From Chromatiales bacterium (lineage in GTDB: Bacteria; Pseudomonadota; Gammaproteobacteria; SpSt-1174), in assembly GCA_014762505.1 (NCBI GenBank), contig JABURS010000032.1:124001-188000 (forward strand): a DNA stretch of 64,000 nt, written 5' to 3'. The notes beneath the pieces were generated by a model. It had not been told where the DNA came from. It did no database searches and saw only the letters and a program-made list of their open reading frames with translations. This document shows positions 7,603-15,919 of this stretch, piece after piece. Position 1 is the stretch's first letter; each line of letters starts with the position of its first letter. Both the position numbers and the translations under genes were made by a program.

Positions 7603-8523
7603 ATGTCCAAGTACGACGTTTCGACCTTTCAGGGCCTGATCCTGGGTCTGCAGGACTACTGGGCCGGGCAGGGCTGCGTGCTGCTCCAGCCCTACGACAT
7701 GGAGATGGGTGCCGGCACCTTCCACCCGGCCACCTTCCTGCGGGCCATCGGCCCCGAGCCCTGGCGCACGGCCTACGTGCAGCCCTCGCGCCGTCCCACC
7801 GACGGGCGCTACGGCGAGAACCCCAACCGCCTGCAGCACTACTACCAGTTCCAGGTCATCCTCAAGCCCTCGCCGCTTCAGATCCAGGAGCTGTATCTCG
7901 GTTCGCTGAAGGCGCTGGGCATCGATCCGCTGGTGCACGACATCCGCTTCGTCGAGGACAACTGGGAATCGCCGACGCTCGGCGCCTGGGGACTGGGCTG
8001 GGAGGTGTGGCTCAACGGCATGGAGGTCACCCAGTTCACCTACTTCCAGCAGGTCGGCGGGCTCGACTGCCGCCCGGTGACCGGTGAGATCACCTACGGG
8101 CTGGAGCGCATCGCCATGTACCTGCAGGGCGTGGAGAGCGTGTACGACCTGGTGTGGACCAGGGGCCCGCAGGGCACCGTCACCTACGGCGACGTGTTCC
8201 ACCAGAACGAGGTCGAGCAGTCGACCTACAACTTCGAGCACGCCGACACCGACTCGCTGTTCGCCTGGTTCGACAACTGCGAGAAGGAGAGCCAGCGCCT
8301 GATCGAGGCGGGCCTGCCGCTGCCGGCCTACGAGCAGGTGCTCAAGGCCTCGCACAGCTTCAACCTGCTCGACGCCCGCCAGGCCATCTCCGTCACCGAG
8401 CGCCAGCGCTACATCCTGCGCGTGCGCGCCCTGGCCCGCGCCGTGGCCGAGGCCTATTACGCTGCCCGCGAGACGCTCGGTTTCCCCATGCTGAAGGAAC
8501 AGAAGGATGCCGCCCATGGCTGA
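7603..8523 (+). CDS. glyQ: Glycyl-tRNA synthetase alpha subunit
   Basis: Catalytic subunit of the bacterial (alpha-beta)2 glycyl-tRNA synthetase, which charges tRNA-Gly with glycine and ATP in the cytoplasm. The 306-residue length and N-terminus ([17 protein letters not shown]) are typical. Class II motifs are visible: [17 protein letters not shown] around motif 2 and [15 protein letters not shown] near motif 3. Start chosen at 7603 because homologues begin MSKYD-like just before the FQGLI motif; the longer frame has no support. Its 3' end overlaps glyS by eight bases, so the two subunits are translationally coupled. Confidence 0.97.
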   Translation: MSKYDVSTFQGLILGLQDYWAGQGCVLLQPYDMEMGAGTFHPATFLRAIGPEPWRTAYVQPSRRPTDGRYGENPNRLQHYYQFQVILKPSPLQIQELYLGSLKALGIDPLVHDIRFVEDNWESPTLGAWGLGWEVWLNGMEVTQFTYFQQVGGLDCRPVTGEITYGLERIAMYLQGVESVYDLVWTRGPQGTVTYGDVFHQNEVEQSTYNFEHADTDSLFAWFDNCEKESQRLIEAGLPLPAYEQVLKASHSFNLLDARQAISVTERQRYILRVRALARAVAEAYYAARETLGFPMLKEQKDAAHG

Positions 8524-10591
8524 TACCCGCGACCTTCTGATCGAGATCGGTACCGAGGAGCTGCCGCCCAGGGCCCTGAAGACCCTGTCCGAGGCCTTCG
8601 GTGCGGGGGTGATGGATGGCCTGGCGCAGGCCGGTCTCACGCCCGGGGCCCTGACGCTGTATGCCGCGCCGCGCCGGCTGGCGCTGCTGGTCGAGGGCGT
8701 GGCGGAGAAGCAGGCCGACCAGGTGATCGAGCGCCGCGGGCCGGCCCTGCAGGCGGCCTTCGACGAAGAGGGCGTGCCGACCAAGGCGGCCGAGGGCTTC
8801 GCCGCCTCCTGCGGGGTCGAGGTGTCGGACCTCGAGAAGCTCGAGACCGACAAGGGCGCCTGGCTCTCCTACAAGCTCGAGCAGCCGGGCAAGGCCACGG
8901 CCGAGCTGGTGCCGGCGATCGTGGAAAAGGCCCTGGCCGGGCTGCCCATACCCAAGCGCATGCGCTGGGGTGCGGGCGAGGCCGAGTTCGTGCGCCCGGT
9001 GCACTGGGTGGTGCTGCTGTTCGGTGACCAGGTGATCGACGCCGGCATCCTCGGCGTGCGGGCCGGGCGCGAAACCCGTGGGCACCGCTTCCATCACCCC
9101 GAGCCGCTGTCCATCGCCGAGCCGAAGAGCTATGCACCGATGCTGCAGACCGAGGGCCACGTGATGCCCGACTTCGCGGCGCGCCGCGAGGCCATCTACG
9201 GCCAGGTGCAGGAGGCCGCGCACCGGCTGGGCGGCACCGCGCTGATCGACGAGGACCTGCTCGACGAGGTGACCGCGCTGGTGGAATGGCCGAGCGCGGT
9301 GAGCGGCGGCTTCGAGAAGACCTTCCTGGACGTGCCGCAGGAGGCCCTGATCTCCACCATGCAGGACAACCAGAAGTACTTTGCGGTGGTGGACAAGACA
9401 GGCGCCCTGATGCCGCACTTCATCACCATCAGCAACATCGAGAGCCGCGACCCGGAGAAGGTGCGCGAGGGCAACGAGCGCGTCATCCGTCCGCGCTTCG
9501 CCGACGCCGCCTTCTTCTGGACGCAGGACCGGAAGAAGCCGCTGGCCGATTACGCCGAGAACCTGAAGACCATCGTCTTCCAGAAGGATCTGGGCACGGT
9601 GTGGGAGAAGTCGCAGCGCGTGGCGAAGCTCGCGGGCTTCATCGCCCAGATCATCGGCGCCGACAAGGGGCAGGCCATGCGCGCGGCGGAGCTCGCCAAG
9701 TGCGACCTGGTCACCTCCATGGTCTACGAGTTCCCGGAGCTGCAGGGCATCATGGGCCGCTACTACGCGCGCCATGCCGGCGAGCCCGAGGCCGTGGCCA
9801 ATGCCCTGGACGAGCAGTACATGCCGCGCCATGCGGGCGATGACCTGCCGGCTGGCGACATCGGCCAGGTGCTGTCGCTGGCCGACCGGCTCGACACGCT
9901 GCTCGGTATCTTCGCCATCGGTCAGAAGCCGACCGGCACCAAGGACCCCTTCGCCCTGCGCCGTGCCGCGCTCGGCGTGCTGCGCACCATCATCGAGAAG
10001 GGGCGCGACCTGGATCTCGAGGTGCTGCTGAACAAGGCCGCCGAGGGGCTGACGGACAAGGTCGAGGCGAAGAAGGCCGTGGGCGAGACCTTCGACTACA
10101 TCCTCGAACGCCTCAAGGCCTACTACACCGATCGCGGCATCGCCGCGGACGTGATCGACGCGGTCATGGCCCAGCGTCCCACGCGGCCGCTGGATTTCGA
10201 CCAGCGCGTGCGTGCGGTGGAGGCCTTCCGCAAGCTGCCGGAGGCCGCGAGCCTGGCGGCCGCCAACAAGCGCATCCAGAACATCCTGAAGAAGGTCGAG
10301 GGCGAGCCGGCCACGACCATCGACCGGGGGCTCCTGCAGGAGCCGGCCGAGGCCGAGCTGGCCGACCGCCTGGCGGCGCTCAGCGAGGCCGTCGCCCCCG
10401 ACTTCGCCAACGGCGACTACGCGGCTGGGCTGACCAAGCTCGCGGCACTGCGCGAGGCGGTGGACCGCTTCTTCGACGAGGTGATGGTGATGGCCGAGGA
10501 TGAGGCCCTGCGCAACAACCGCATCGCCCTGCTCAACACACTCGGCGGCCTGTTCCTGCGCACGGCCGACCTCTCGCGGCTGCAGGGCTGA
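8516..10591 (+). CDS. glyS: Glycyl-tRNA synthetase beta subunit
   Basis: Beta subunit, 691 residues, required for tRNA binding and full activity of the alpha-subunit active site. The N-terminus [18 protein letters not shown] is diagnostic; the middle carries the HD-domain-like region ([26 protein letters not shown]) and the C-terminus the anticodon-binding helices. The start at 8516, with AAGGA upstream inside glyQ, is preferred to 8507. It is followed 11 bases later by gmhB, and the operon continues to the acyltransferase. Confidence 0.97.
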   Translation: MADTRDLLIEIGTEELPPRALKTLSEAFGAGVMDGLAQAGLTPGALTLYAAPRRLALLVEGVAEKQADQVIERRGPALQAAFDEEGVPTKAAEGFAASCGVEVSDLEKLETDKGAWLSYKLEQPGKATAELVPAIVEKALAGLPIPKRMRWGAGEAEFVRPVHWVVLLFGDQVIDAGILGVRAGRETRGHRFHHPEPLSIAEPKSYAPMLQTEGHVMPDFAARREAIYGQVQEAAHRLGGTALIDEDLLDEVTALVEWPSAVSGGFEKTFLDVPQEALISTMQDNQKYFAVVDKTGALMPHFITISNIESRDPEKVREGNERVIRPRFADAAFFWTQDRKKPLADYAENLKTIVFQKDLGTVWEKSQRVAKLAGFIAQIIGADKGQAMRAAELAKCDLVTSMVYEFPELQGIMGRYYARHAGEPEAVANALDEQYMPRHAGDDLPAGDIGQVLSLADRLDTLLGIFAIGQKPTGTKDPFALRRAALGVLRTIIEKGRDLDLEVLLNKAAEGLTDKVEAKKAVGETFDYILERLKAYYTDRGIAADVIDAVMAQRPTRPLDFDQRVRAVEAFRKLPEAASLAAANKRIQNILKKVEGEPATTIDRGLLQEPAEAELADRLAALSEAVAPDFANGDYAAGLTKLAALREAVDRFFDEVMVMAEDEALRNNRIALLNTLGGLFLRTADLSRLQG

Positions 10592-10602
10592 CCGGTGGGG
10601 GC

Positions 10603-11151
10603 ATGAAGCTCGTCATCCTCGGCCGTGACGGCGTGATCAACCGGCGACCGGCGTCCGGTATCACGTCGCCGGACGACTGGCAGCCCCTGCCCGGCAGCCT
10701 TGAGGCCATCGCCCGCCTGAACCAGGCCGGTTATACGGTGATGGTGGCCAGCAACCAGCCCGGTATCGCGCAGGGGCTGTACGACGTCGAGACCCTGCAC
10801 GCCGTGCACGAGAAGCTGGCGCGCCAGCTCGCCCAGGTAGGTGGGCGCGTGGATGGCATCGTGTTCTGCCCGCATGGGCCGGACGAGGGCTGCGATTGCC
10901 GCAAGCCCCGGCCCGGGCTCTACCGTGAGATCGCCGCCCGGCTGAACACCCCGCTGCGGGCGGTCCCGGTGATCGGCGACTCGCGCTGCGACCTCGAGGC
11001 GGCAGCCGCGGTCGGCGCCCGCCCCGTGCTGGTGTGCACCGGCGAGGGCGCGGCCAGTATCGCCGCGGGCGGCCTGCCCGGGCACACCCTGATCGTCGAC
11101 GACCTGGCCGCGGCCGTCGACGCCCTGCTGGCCGAGGAGAGGAGCGCATGA
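10603..11151 (+). CDS. gmhB: GmhB-type HAD phosphatase with the nucleophilic Asp replaced by Gly
   Basis: A 182-residue histidinol-phosphatase-type HAD protein. GmhB removes the 7-phosphate of D-glycero-beta-D-manno-heptose 1,7-bisphosphate on the way to LPS core heptose. The family's motif I is LDRDG, where the first Asp is the covalent nucleophile. Here it reads ILGRDGVIN: residue 7 is Gly (codon GGC at 10621-10623), while the general acid/base Asp9 remains. The other motifs look intact: SNQPGIA (motif II), the Zn-binding CPHGPDEGCDCRKP loop and GDSRCDLEAA. So either the enzyme is inactive or altered, or a GAC-to-GGC change or error occurred. It overlaps the next gene by four bases (ATGA). 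Position after glyQS is conserved in Pseudomonas. Confidence 0.85.
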   Translation: MKLVILGRDGVINRRPASGITSPDDWQPLPGSLEAIARLNQAGYTVMVASNQPGIAQGLYDVETLHAVHEKLARQLAQVGGRVDGIVFCPHGPDEGCDCRKPRPGLYREIAARLNTPLRAVPVIGDSRCDLEAAAAVGARPVLVCTGEGAASIAAGGLPGHTLIVDDLAAAVDALLAEERSA

Positions 11152-11897
11152 ACCTGTTTCGTACCCGACCCCTGCTGTACCTGCGTGGCGGCCTGTTCTG
11201 GCTGGGCTTTGCCTCCTCCACCGTGTTCTTCGGCCTGCTCGTGACCCTGCTGCTGCCGCTGCCGAACAACGCACGCTACGCCATTGCCCGCGGCTGGCCG
11301 GCGTTCAACCTCTGGTGGCTGCGGGTGACCTGCGGCCTGAAATACCGTATCGAGGGGCGGGAACACGTGCAGGGCGTGGACGGGGCGGCCGTGGTGCTCG
11401 CCAAGCACCAGTCCACCTGGGAGACCATCGCCTTCAACCGCTTCCTGCCGCGCCAGACCTATGTGCTCAAGCGGGAGCTCATGCGCATCCCCTTCTTCGG
11501 CTGGGGGGCCTCGGTGCTGCTGCCCATCGCCATCGACCGTGCGGCCGGACGACAGGCCGTGCAGCAGCTGCTGGAGCAGGGTAAGCAGCGCCTGGCCGAC
11601 GGCATCTGGGTGGTGATCTTCCCCGAGGGCACGCGCGTGCCGCCGGGGGAGCAGCGGCGCTACAAGATCGGCGGTTCGGTGCTGGCCACCGAGAGCGGCC
11701 ATCCGGTGATTCCCATCGCCCACAATGCGGGCGACTTCTGGCCCCGGCACAGCCTGATCAAGCACCCGGGCGAGATCGTGGTGCGCATCGGCGCACCCAT
11801 CGAGTCGCAGGGCAAGACCCCCGAGGCCCTCACCGAGGAGGTGCAGGCCTGGATCGAGGGGCAGATGCACGAGATCAGCCGGCACTACCGCGCCTAA
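11148..11897 (+). CDS. PlsC-like 1-acyl-sn-glycerol-3-phosphate acyltransferase
   Basis: Lysophospholipid acyltransferase of 249 residues, anchored by an N-terminal hydrophobic segment (WLGFASSTVFFGLLVTLLLPL) at the inner membrane. It would acylate lysophosphatidate or a related acceptor. Motif I is HQSTWE, i.e. HX4E rather than the textbook HX4D, a variant common in this subgroup; motif III is FPEGTRV and a late VIPIAHNAGDFWP resembles motif IV. It is the last gene of glyQ-glyS-gmhB-plsC, overlapping gmhB by four bases. Which of several PlsC paralogues it is cannot be decided here. Confidence 0.88.
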   Translation: MNLFRTRPLLYLRGGLFWLGFASSTVFFGLLVTLLLPLPNNARYAIARGWPAFNLWWLRVTCGLKYRIEGREHVQGVDGAAVVLAKHQSTWETIAFNRFLPRQTYVLKRELMRIPFFGWGASVLLPIAIDRAAGRQAVQQLLEQGKQRLADGIWVVIFPEGTRVPPGEQRRYKIGGSVLATESGHPVIPIAHNAGDFWPRHSLIKHPGEIVVRIGAPIESQGKTPEALTEEVQAWIEGQMHEISRHYRA

Positions 11898-11903
11898 CAG
11901 GCC

Positions 11904-11962
11904 GTCGCGAATTCACTTCGCGACGTGCCGAGTTGAAAAAGGCAGGAAAGCCCTTTTTCAAC
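11904..11962. repeat. Double hairpin after the glyQS operon, possible dispersed element/terminator
   Basis: Two adjacent stems: GTCGCGA-N7-TCGCGAC (11904-11924) and GTTGAAAAAGG / CCTTTTTCAAC (11932-11962). The T-rich arm could terminate transcription of the operon. The paired-stem architecture looks like an extragenic repeat, but no second copy was found in this window. Confidence 0.45.
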
Positions 11963-12041
11963 ATCCTGCTAAATACCCGCCGGTTGTGGCGTTTCTTGTC
12001 CGGCGCGCGGCCGGCGGCGATGATGGCGTCTTTCACCCGCA

Positions 12042-12668
12042 ATGACATCCGACATGCTGCAGAAGATTCTCGAGCTGCGTGACCGCAGCGTCTATTTCCT
12101 CGAGGGTTCCTCCCCGGCCGTCTACTACCTGGTCGACAGGGACGTGCAGGGCGTGCTCATCAATACGCCGCCCTTCGATACGGCCACGCTGGAGGCGCTC
12201 ACCGCGGTTGCCCCGCTGAAGTTCATCTACTTCCCCAGCCACCGCGGGGCGCGGGACGTGGATCGCTGGCGCGAGGTCAGCGGCGCCGAGGCCATGGCCT
12301 TCGAGGCCGAGGTGCCGGCCATCGACGGGGTCATCGATATCAAGCTCGACCGCAAGAGCAAGTTCACCCGCACCATGGACTTCCTGCCCATGGCCGGGGT
12401 GACGGAGGGGAGTTGCGTGCTGCGCTGCCGCAACAAGCCCGGGATCCTGTTCTTCGGTCCCGTGCTGTCGCCGGGCGAGGATGGCTGGCCGACGCTGGTC
12501 TTTCAGGAGGACGACTACTCGATGGAGAGCCGCATGTTCGGTGCCCTGGGGCTGCAGGACGTGGCCTTCGACTATGCCTTCACCGATGTCTTCGAGCCGG
12601 GGGTCACGCGGTTCGGTCCCGGCGCGGCCGAGGCCGTGAACCGGCGCATCGCCGAGTCGCTGGACTAG
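12042..12668 (+). CDS. Degenerate metallo-beta-lactamase-fold-like protein
   Basis: A 208-residue cytoplasmic protein with no signal peptide. The layout resembles the first half of a metallo-beta-lactamase fold: an early strand pair (SVYFLEGSSPAVYYLVD), a strand before the first metal motif (LKFIYFPSHRGARDVDRW, residues 59-76), a later strand with charged loop, and LRCRNKPGILFFGPVL where active enzymes display the core strand and metal ligands. However the HxHxDH motif is absent (SHRGARD instead), so metal hydrolase activity is unlikely. The ATG at 12042 has no clear ribosome-binding site; 12054 is an alternative. Assignment is by fold impression only. Confidence 0.5.
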   Translation: MTSDMLQKILELRDRSVYFLEGSSPAVYYLVDRDVQGVLINTPPFDTATLEALTAVAPLKFIYFPSHRGARDVDRWREVSGAEAMAFEAEVPAIDGVIDIKLDRKSKFTRTMDFLPMAGVTEGSCVLRCRNKPGILFFGPVLSPGEDGWPTLVFQEDDYSMESRMFGALGLQDVAFDYAFTDVFEPGVTRFGPGAAEAVNRRIAESLD

Positions 12669-12684
12669 CGCCGGCAGCGGGTCG

Positions 12685-12707
12685 GCCCCGGTCTCCAGGA
12701 CCGGGGC
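12685..12707. terminator. GC-rich hairpin between convergent genes
   Basis: GCCCCGGTC-TCCAG-GACCGGGGC, a perfect 9-bp stem with 5-base loop and no T-run, in the gap between the gene at 12042 and the minus-strand c-di-GMP gene. Confidence 0.45.
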
Positions 12708-12714
12708 CCGGTGC

Positions 12715-14838
12715 CTATGAGGCCGGCGGGTCCGCCGGGTTGCCGCCCTGCCGATGCACGCCCGTGGGCGGCCCGTCGTTCTCCAGTACCAGTTCGCCCA
12801 CCGGCCGCTCGCGCGCGATGAAATAGCCCTGCGCGTAGTCCACGCGCAATTCCTTCAGTTTCTCGAGTATCTCCCCACTCTCCACGAACTCGGCGATGGT
12901 GCGCTTGCCCATCACGTGGCCGATGTCGTTGATGGATTTCACCATGGCGAGGTCGATGGGGTCGGTGACCACGTCCTTGACGAAGCTGCCGTCGATCTTG
13001 AGGTAGTCCACCGGCAGGGTCTTGAGGTAGCTGTAGGACGACATGCCGGTGCCGAAGTCGTCCAGGGCGAAGCGGCAGCCGCGCTGGGCCAGGGTGGTGA
13101 ACAGCCGGCGCGCATTGGTGAGGTTGGCGATGGCGGTCGTCTCGGTCACCTCGAAGCAGAGCTTGTGGGGCGAGACACCGGCCTCGTCGATCTGGCGCAG
13201 GATGAAGTCGAGGAAGTTCTTGTCGCTGAGCGAGTGGCCGGAGAGGTTGATGGAGCACAGGCCGATGCGGTCCACCGCGCGGCCCAGGCCGCTCAGCCAG
13301 CCCAGGGTGGTGCTGATCACCCAGCGGTCGATCTCGGGGGTGAGGCCGGCGCGCTCGGCGGCCGGCAGGAAGGCCCCGGGCGGCACGAGCTTGCCGTGGA
13401 AGTCGCGCATCTTCAGCAGCATTTCCATGTGCAGGCCCGGATGGTCCGGTGTGGTCAGCGGTTCGATCAGCTGGTAGAAGAGCTCCAGCCGGCCCTCCTT
13501 CAGGGCCTGGTGGACCTGCCCGACCCAGCGCATGTCGCCCTGGCGGCGCATCAGCTGGGTGTCGTCGGGGCTGTACACGCGCACGCGGTTGCGGCCGAGG
13601 TCCTTGGCCGAGTAACAGGCCGCGTCGGCGGCGCTCAGGGCCGATGTCACACTGGGCGTCTCGGACGTGATGGTGACCAGGCCGATGCTCACGCCGATGG
13701 TGAAGGCGTTGCCCTCCCAGGAGAAGCGGAAGTCGCGCACGGTGCGGCGGATCTTTTCCGCGATCTCGAGCCCCACCGTCTCGTCACAGTCCTCCAGCAA
13801 TACGCCGAACTCGTCGCCGCCCAGGCGTGCCAGCGTGTCGCCCTTGCGGATCAGGCCCTCCAGGGTGTCCGACAGGGTACGCAGCAGTTCGTCGCCGGCG
13901 GCGTGGCCGGAGGCGTCGTTTATCACCTTGAACTGGTCCAGGTCGAGGAACAGCAGCACGTGGCTGCTGTCTTCGTGCCGGGCGCGCTGCAGGGCCGACT
14001 CCAGCCGTGCCTGGAACTCGCGACGGTTGGCGAGCCCGGTCAGGGCGTCGTGGCCCGCCTGGTACTCGAGCTGCATGGCCATGGAGCGGGCCTCGGTGAC
14101 GTCGCGGAACACCACCACCGCGCCGGTCACGCGGCCCTTTTCCATGATGGGGAAGGAGGAGTATTCGGCGGCGAAGGAGGTGCCGTTCTTGCGCCAGATG
14201 ACCTCGTCGTCCACGCGCACGCCATGACCCTGGCTGACGGCGCGCTGGACGGCCGAGAGTTCGGGGGCCACCGGGCCTTCGTCCTGGGTGTGGTGGACGA
14301 GCTCGTGCATGTGGCGCCCGAGCACCTCGTGCAGGGGATAGCCGAGCAGGGACTGGCCGGCGCGGTTGATGAAGGTGCAGCGCCCGTCGAGGTCGACGCT
14401 GTAGATGCCCTCGCCGGCAGAATCGAGCAGCAGCTGCAGGTAGTTGGTGAAGCGGCGGCTCTCCGTCTCCAGCTGGCGGCGGGCATGGATGTCGTGCACG
14501 AAGCCGTGGATGTAGGGCGTGTCGTCGTCATGCACCACGCGGGCGGCGACCTCGACCTCCACCCAGTGGTTGTTGCCGGTACGCAGGCGGGTCTCGTAGC
14601 GCAGCGCGCCATCGTGCAGCAACCAGTGCAGGCGGCGCCGGGTGTTTTCCTCCAGCGCGTCCTCCACCTCGCTCAGGTGTCTGCCCAGCAGGTCGTCGTG
14701 GGTTTGCTGCAGCAGCTCGAGCAGGGCCGGGTTGGCCTCGAGGAAACGGCCCTCGGCGTCGAGGATGAAGAAGCCGTCCGGCAGGTTGTCGAGAAAGACC
14801 GCGGCGCTCTCGCCGTCGCTGGCGGGTGATGTGCTCAT
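12715..14838 (-). CDS. PAS-PAS-GGDEF-EAL cyclic di-GMP turnover protein
   Basis: A 707-residue cytoplasmic sensor/enzyme. Two PAS domains (about residues 15-120 and 130-250) precede a GGDEF diguanylate cyclase domain with intact GGDEF (340-344) and a product-inhibition I-site RKGD five residues before it (331-334). A C-terminal EAL phosphodiesterase domain (about 435-690) follows. The EAL signature reads EMLLKM, with Glu472 kept but Arg replaced by Lys; other expected residues (SINLSG, FEVTET, DDFGTG, LKIDGSF) are present, so both activities are possible. There are no membrane helices. The start at 14838 (MSTSPAS) has GAGGAG upstream, while the longer frame to 14883 has none. c-di-GMP is the usual output of DSF signalling, but no link is shown. 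Confidence 0.93.
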   Translation of the reverse strand: MSTSPASDGESAAVFLDNLPDGFFILDAEGRFLEANPALLELLQQTHDDLLGRHLSEVEDALEENTRRRLHWLLHDGALRYETRLRTGNNHWVEVEVAARVVHDDDTPYIHGFVHDIHARRQLETESRRFTNYLQLLLDSAGEGIYSVDLDGRCTFINRAGQSLLGYPLHEVLGRHMHELVHHTQDEGPVAPELSAVQRAVSQGHGVRVDDEVIWRKNGTSFAAEYSSFPIMEKGRVTGAVVVFRDVTEARSMAMQLEYQAGHDALTGLANRREFQARLESALQRARHEDSSHVLLFLDLDQFKVINDASGHAAGDELLRTLSDTLEGLIRKGDTLARLGGDEFGVLLEDCDETVGLEIAEKIRRTVRDFRFSWEGNAFTIGVSIGLVTITSETPSVTSALSAADAACYSAKDLGRNRVRVYSPDDTQLMRRQGDMRWVGQVHQALKEGRLELFYQLIEPLTTPDHPGLHMEMLLKMRDFHGKLVPPGAFLPAAERAGLTPEIDRWVISTTLGWLSGLGRAVDRIGLCSINLSGHSLSDKNFLDFILRQIDEAGVSPHKLCFEVTETTAIANLTNARRLFTTLAQRGCRFALDDFGTGMSSYSYLKTLPVDYLKIDGSFVKDVVTDPIDLAMVKSINDIGHVMGKRTIAEFVESGEILEKLKELRVDYAQGYFIARERPVGELVLENDGPPTGVHRQGGNPADPPAS

Positions 14839-14950
14839 CGGGGCTGACGGCTCCTCTCGGAGGTTTTGGTAAGACCCTAACACATCCGCTGTGGCGGGTG
14901 CGGGGCGCCATGGCGCCCCGCGATGGGGTTGATGTTACCGCAGGTGCGGA

Positions 14951-15325
14951 TCAGTTGCCCGAGCCGTAGCCCTTGCCCTGACCCTGCGACTTGCCCTGGC
15001 CCTGGTTCTGGCCATAGCCCATGCCCTGGCCCTTGCCGGGACCCTGGCCCTGGCCCATCCCCTTGCCGCGGGCCGGGGGCTCGTCGGGCAGGGTCACGCC
15101 CTGTTCACGGGCGCGTTCCTGCATGCGCTGGTGATGCTCCAGGCGGTACTGCTCGCGTTCCTGTTCGGTCTGGAAGCTGCGCATCTGGTTGCGGTGTTCC
15201 TGGATCTCCTGCTCGGTCATGAGCTGGCGGCCGTAGATCACGTCCTCGTCCTGGGCGTAGAGCGGGAAACTGGCAGCAGTGACGAGCAGTGCGGCGCCGA
15301 TGACATTGATCAGCGATTTTTTCAT
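14951..15325 (-). CDS. Secreted protein with Gly/Gln/Lys-rich low-complexity tail
   Basis: A 124-residue exported protein. A signal peptide (MKKSLINVIG... cleaved after PLYA, about residue 24) is followed by a strongly charged helical segment rich in Glu, Gln, Arg and His (about 28-75) containing EQEIQEHRNQMRSFQTEQE. The tail from about 86 to the end is low complexity: repeats of GQG, GKG and GMGYGQ. AAGGAG nine bases before the ATG supports the start. Such Gly/Gln-rich tails are disordered. A role in envelope or matrix interaction is possible, but I do not recognise a characterised family. Confidence 0.7.
   Translation of the reverse strand: MKKSLINVIGAALLVTAASFPLYAQDEDVIYGRQLMTEQEIQEHRNQMRSFQTEQEREQYRLEHHQRMQERAREQGVTLPDEPPARGKGMGQGQGPGKGQGMGYGQNQGQGKSQGQGKGYGSGN
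14970..15060. repeat. CCCTGG-rich short tandem repeat inside the Gly/Gln-rich gene
   Basis: Imperfect 6-base units of the type CCCTGG / CCTTGC encode the GQG/GKG tail. Such tracts are prone to length change, so the tail may vary between strains. Confidence 0.6.
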
Positions 15326-15457
15326 GGTGTATTGCTCCTTGTGATGAGTGGGGGGCGTCCTGATGCCCTGGTGTTCCAGGGTTGCTGAAAGTATGCGCCA
15401 CTGCGGACGGGGCAAGTTTGACGCGCGTCATGCTAACGCATGATGCCGCCGGTGCGA

Positions 15458-15919
15458 CTAACCGTCGGCGCGGATATGCAGGTGGATGCGCCCGCCTTCG
15501 ATCCAGAGCCAGACCGGGTTGCCCCGGTCGAGGCCGCGGTAGTGCTGTGCGGCCCCTTCGACGGGGGGTTGCCACCAGGCGGGCAGGCGTTCACCGCGCG
15601 GCGGTTCGGCCGGCAGCGGGCGTGCTTCCAGGGCGAAGCGCGCGCGCAGGGTGGCGACTACCGCCGGCCCGGCATCGAAGCGGTAGAAGAACAGCGGCCT
15701 GGGTGGCATGCCGGTCTTGTAGCGCAGGCCGTGCGCCTCCGTGATGCCGTCGGCCTGCGGGCCCAGCCAGTGGCGCAGCTCGTGGATGGTCTCCGGCCCC
15801 TTTGTCTCGATGGGGGTGAAGTCGTGCTCGAAGAAGTAGGCGGCGTAGAAGGTCGAACCGATATAGAGCACCGGGATGCTCATGACGATGACCATCACGA
15901 CCACGGCGAGGCGTTTCAT
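15458..15919 (-). CDS. Hypothetical protein with N-terminal signal anchor
   Basis: A 153-residue protein starting with one hydrophobic segment (RLAVVVMVIVMSIPVLYIGSTFYAAYFF) that is probably a membrane anchor. The remaining ~120 residues are soluble, probably periplasmic, rich in Pro and Trp, and end in a strand-like PVWLWIEGGRIHLHI. I do not recognise the family. Its start codon overlaps the tatD stop (ATGA), so it is translated in the tas-DsrE-tatD operon as the last gene. Confidence 0.6.
   Translation of the reverse strand: MKRLAVVVMVIVMSIPVLYIGSTFYAAYFFEHDFTPIETKGPETIHELRHWLGPQADGITEAHGLRYKTGMPPRPLFFYRFDAGPAVVATLRARFALEARPLPAEPPRGERLPAWWQPPVEGAAQHYRGLDRGNPVWLWIEGGRIHLHIRADG

Noticed and set aside
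8393-9832. Open frames antisense to glyQ and glyS
   Set aside because: They cross the glyQ/glyS junction and look like reverse-frame shadows.
11400-11420. HX4E instead of HX4D in the acyltransferase as sign of inactivity
   Set aside because: HQSTWE is common in this subgroup and the FPEGTR motif is intact.
13420-13445. Degenerate EAL motif (EMLLKM) as proof of a dead phosphodiesterase
   Set aside because: The essential Glu and the other catalytic motifs are present; Arg-to-Lys alone is not decisive.
12754-14829. 691-residue open frame antisense to the GGDEF-EAL gene
   Set aside because: Composition typical of reverse-frame translation in GC-rich DNA; sense protein has complete domains.
14970-15060. 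CRISPR-like short repeats
   Set aside because: Units are about 6 bases without spacers and lie in frame inside a coding region.
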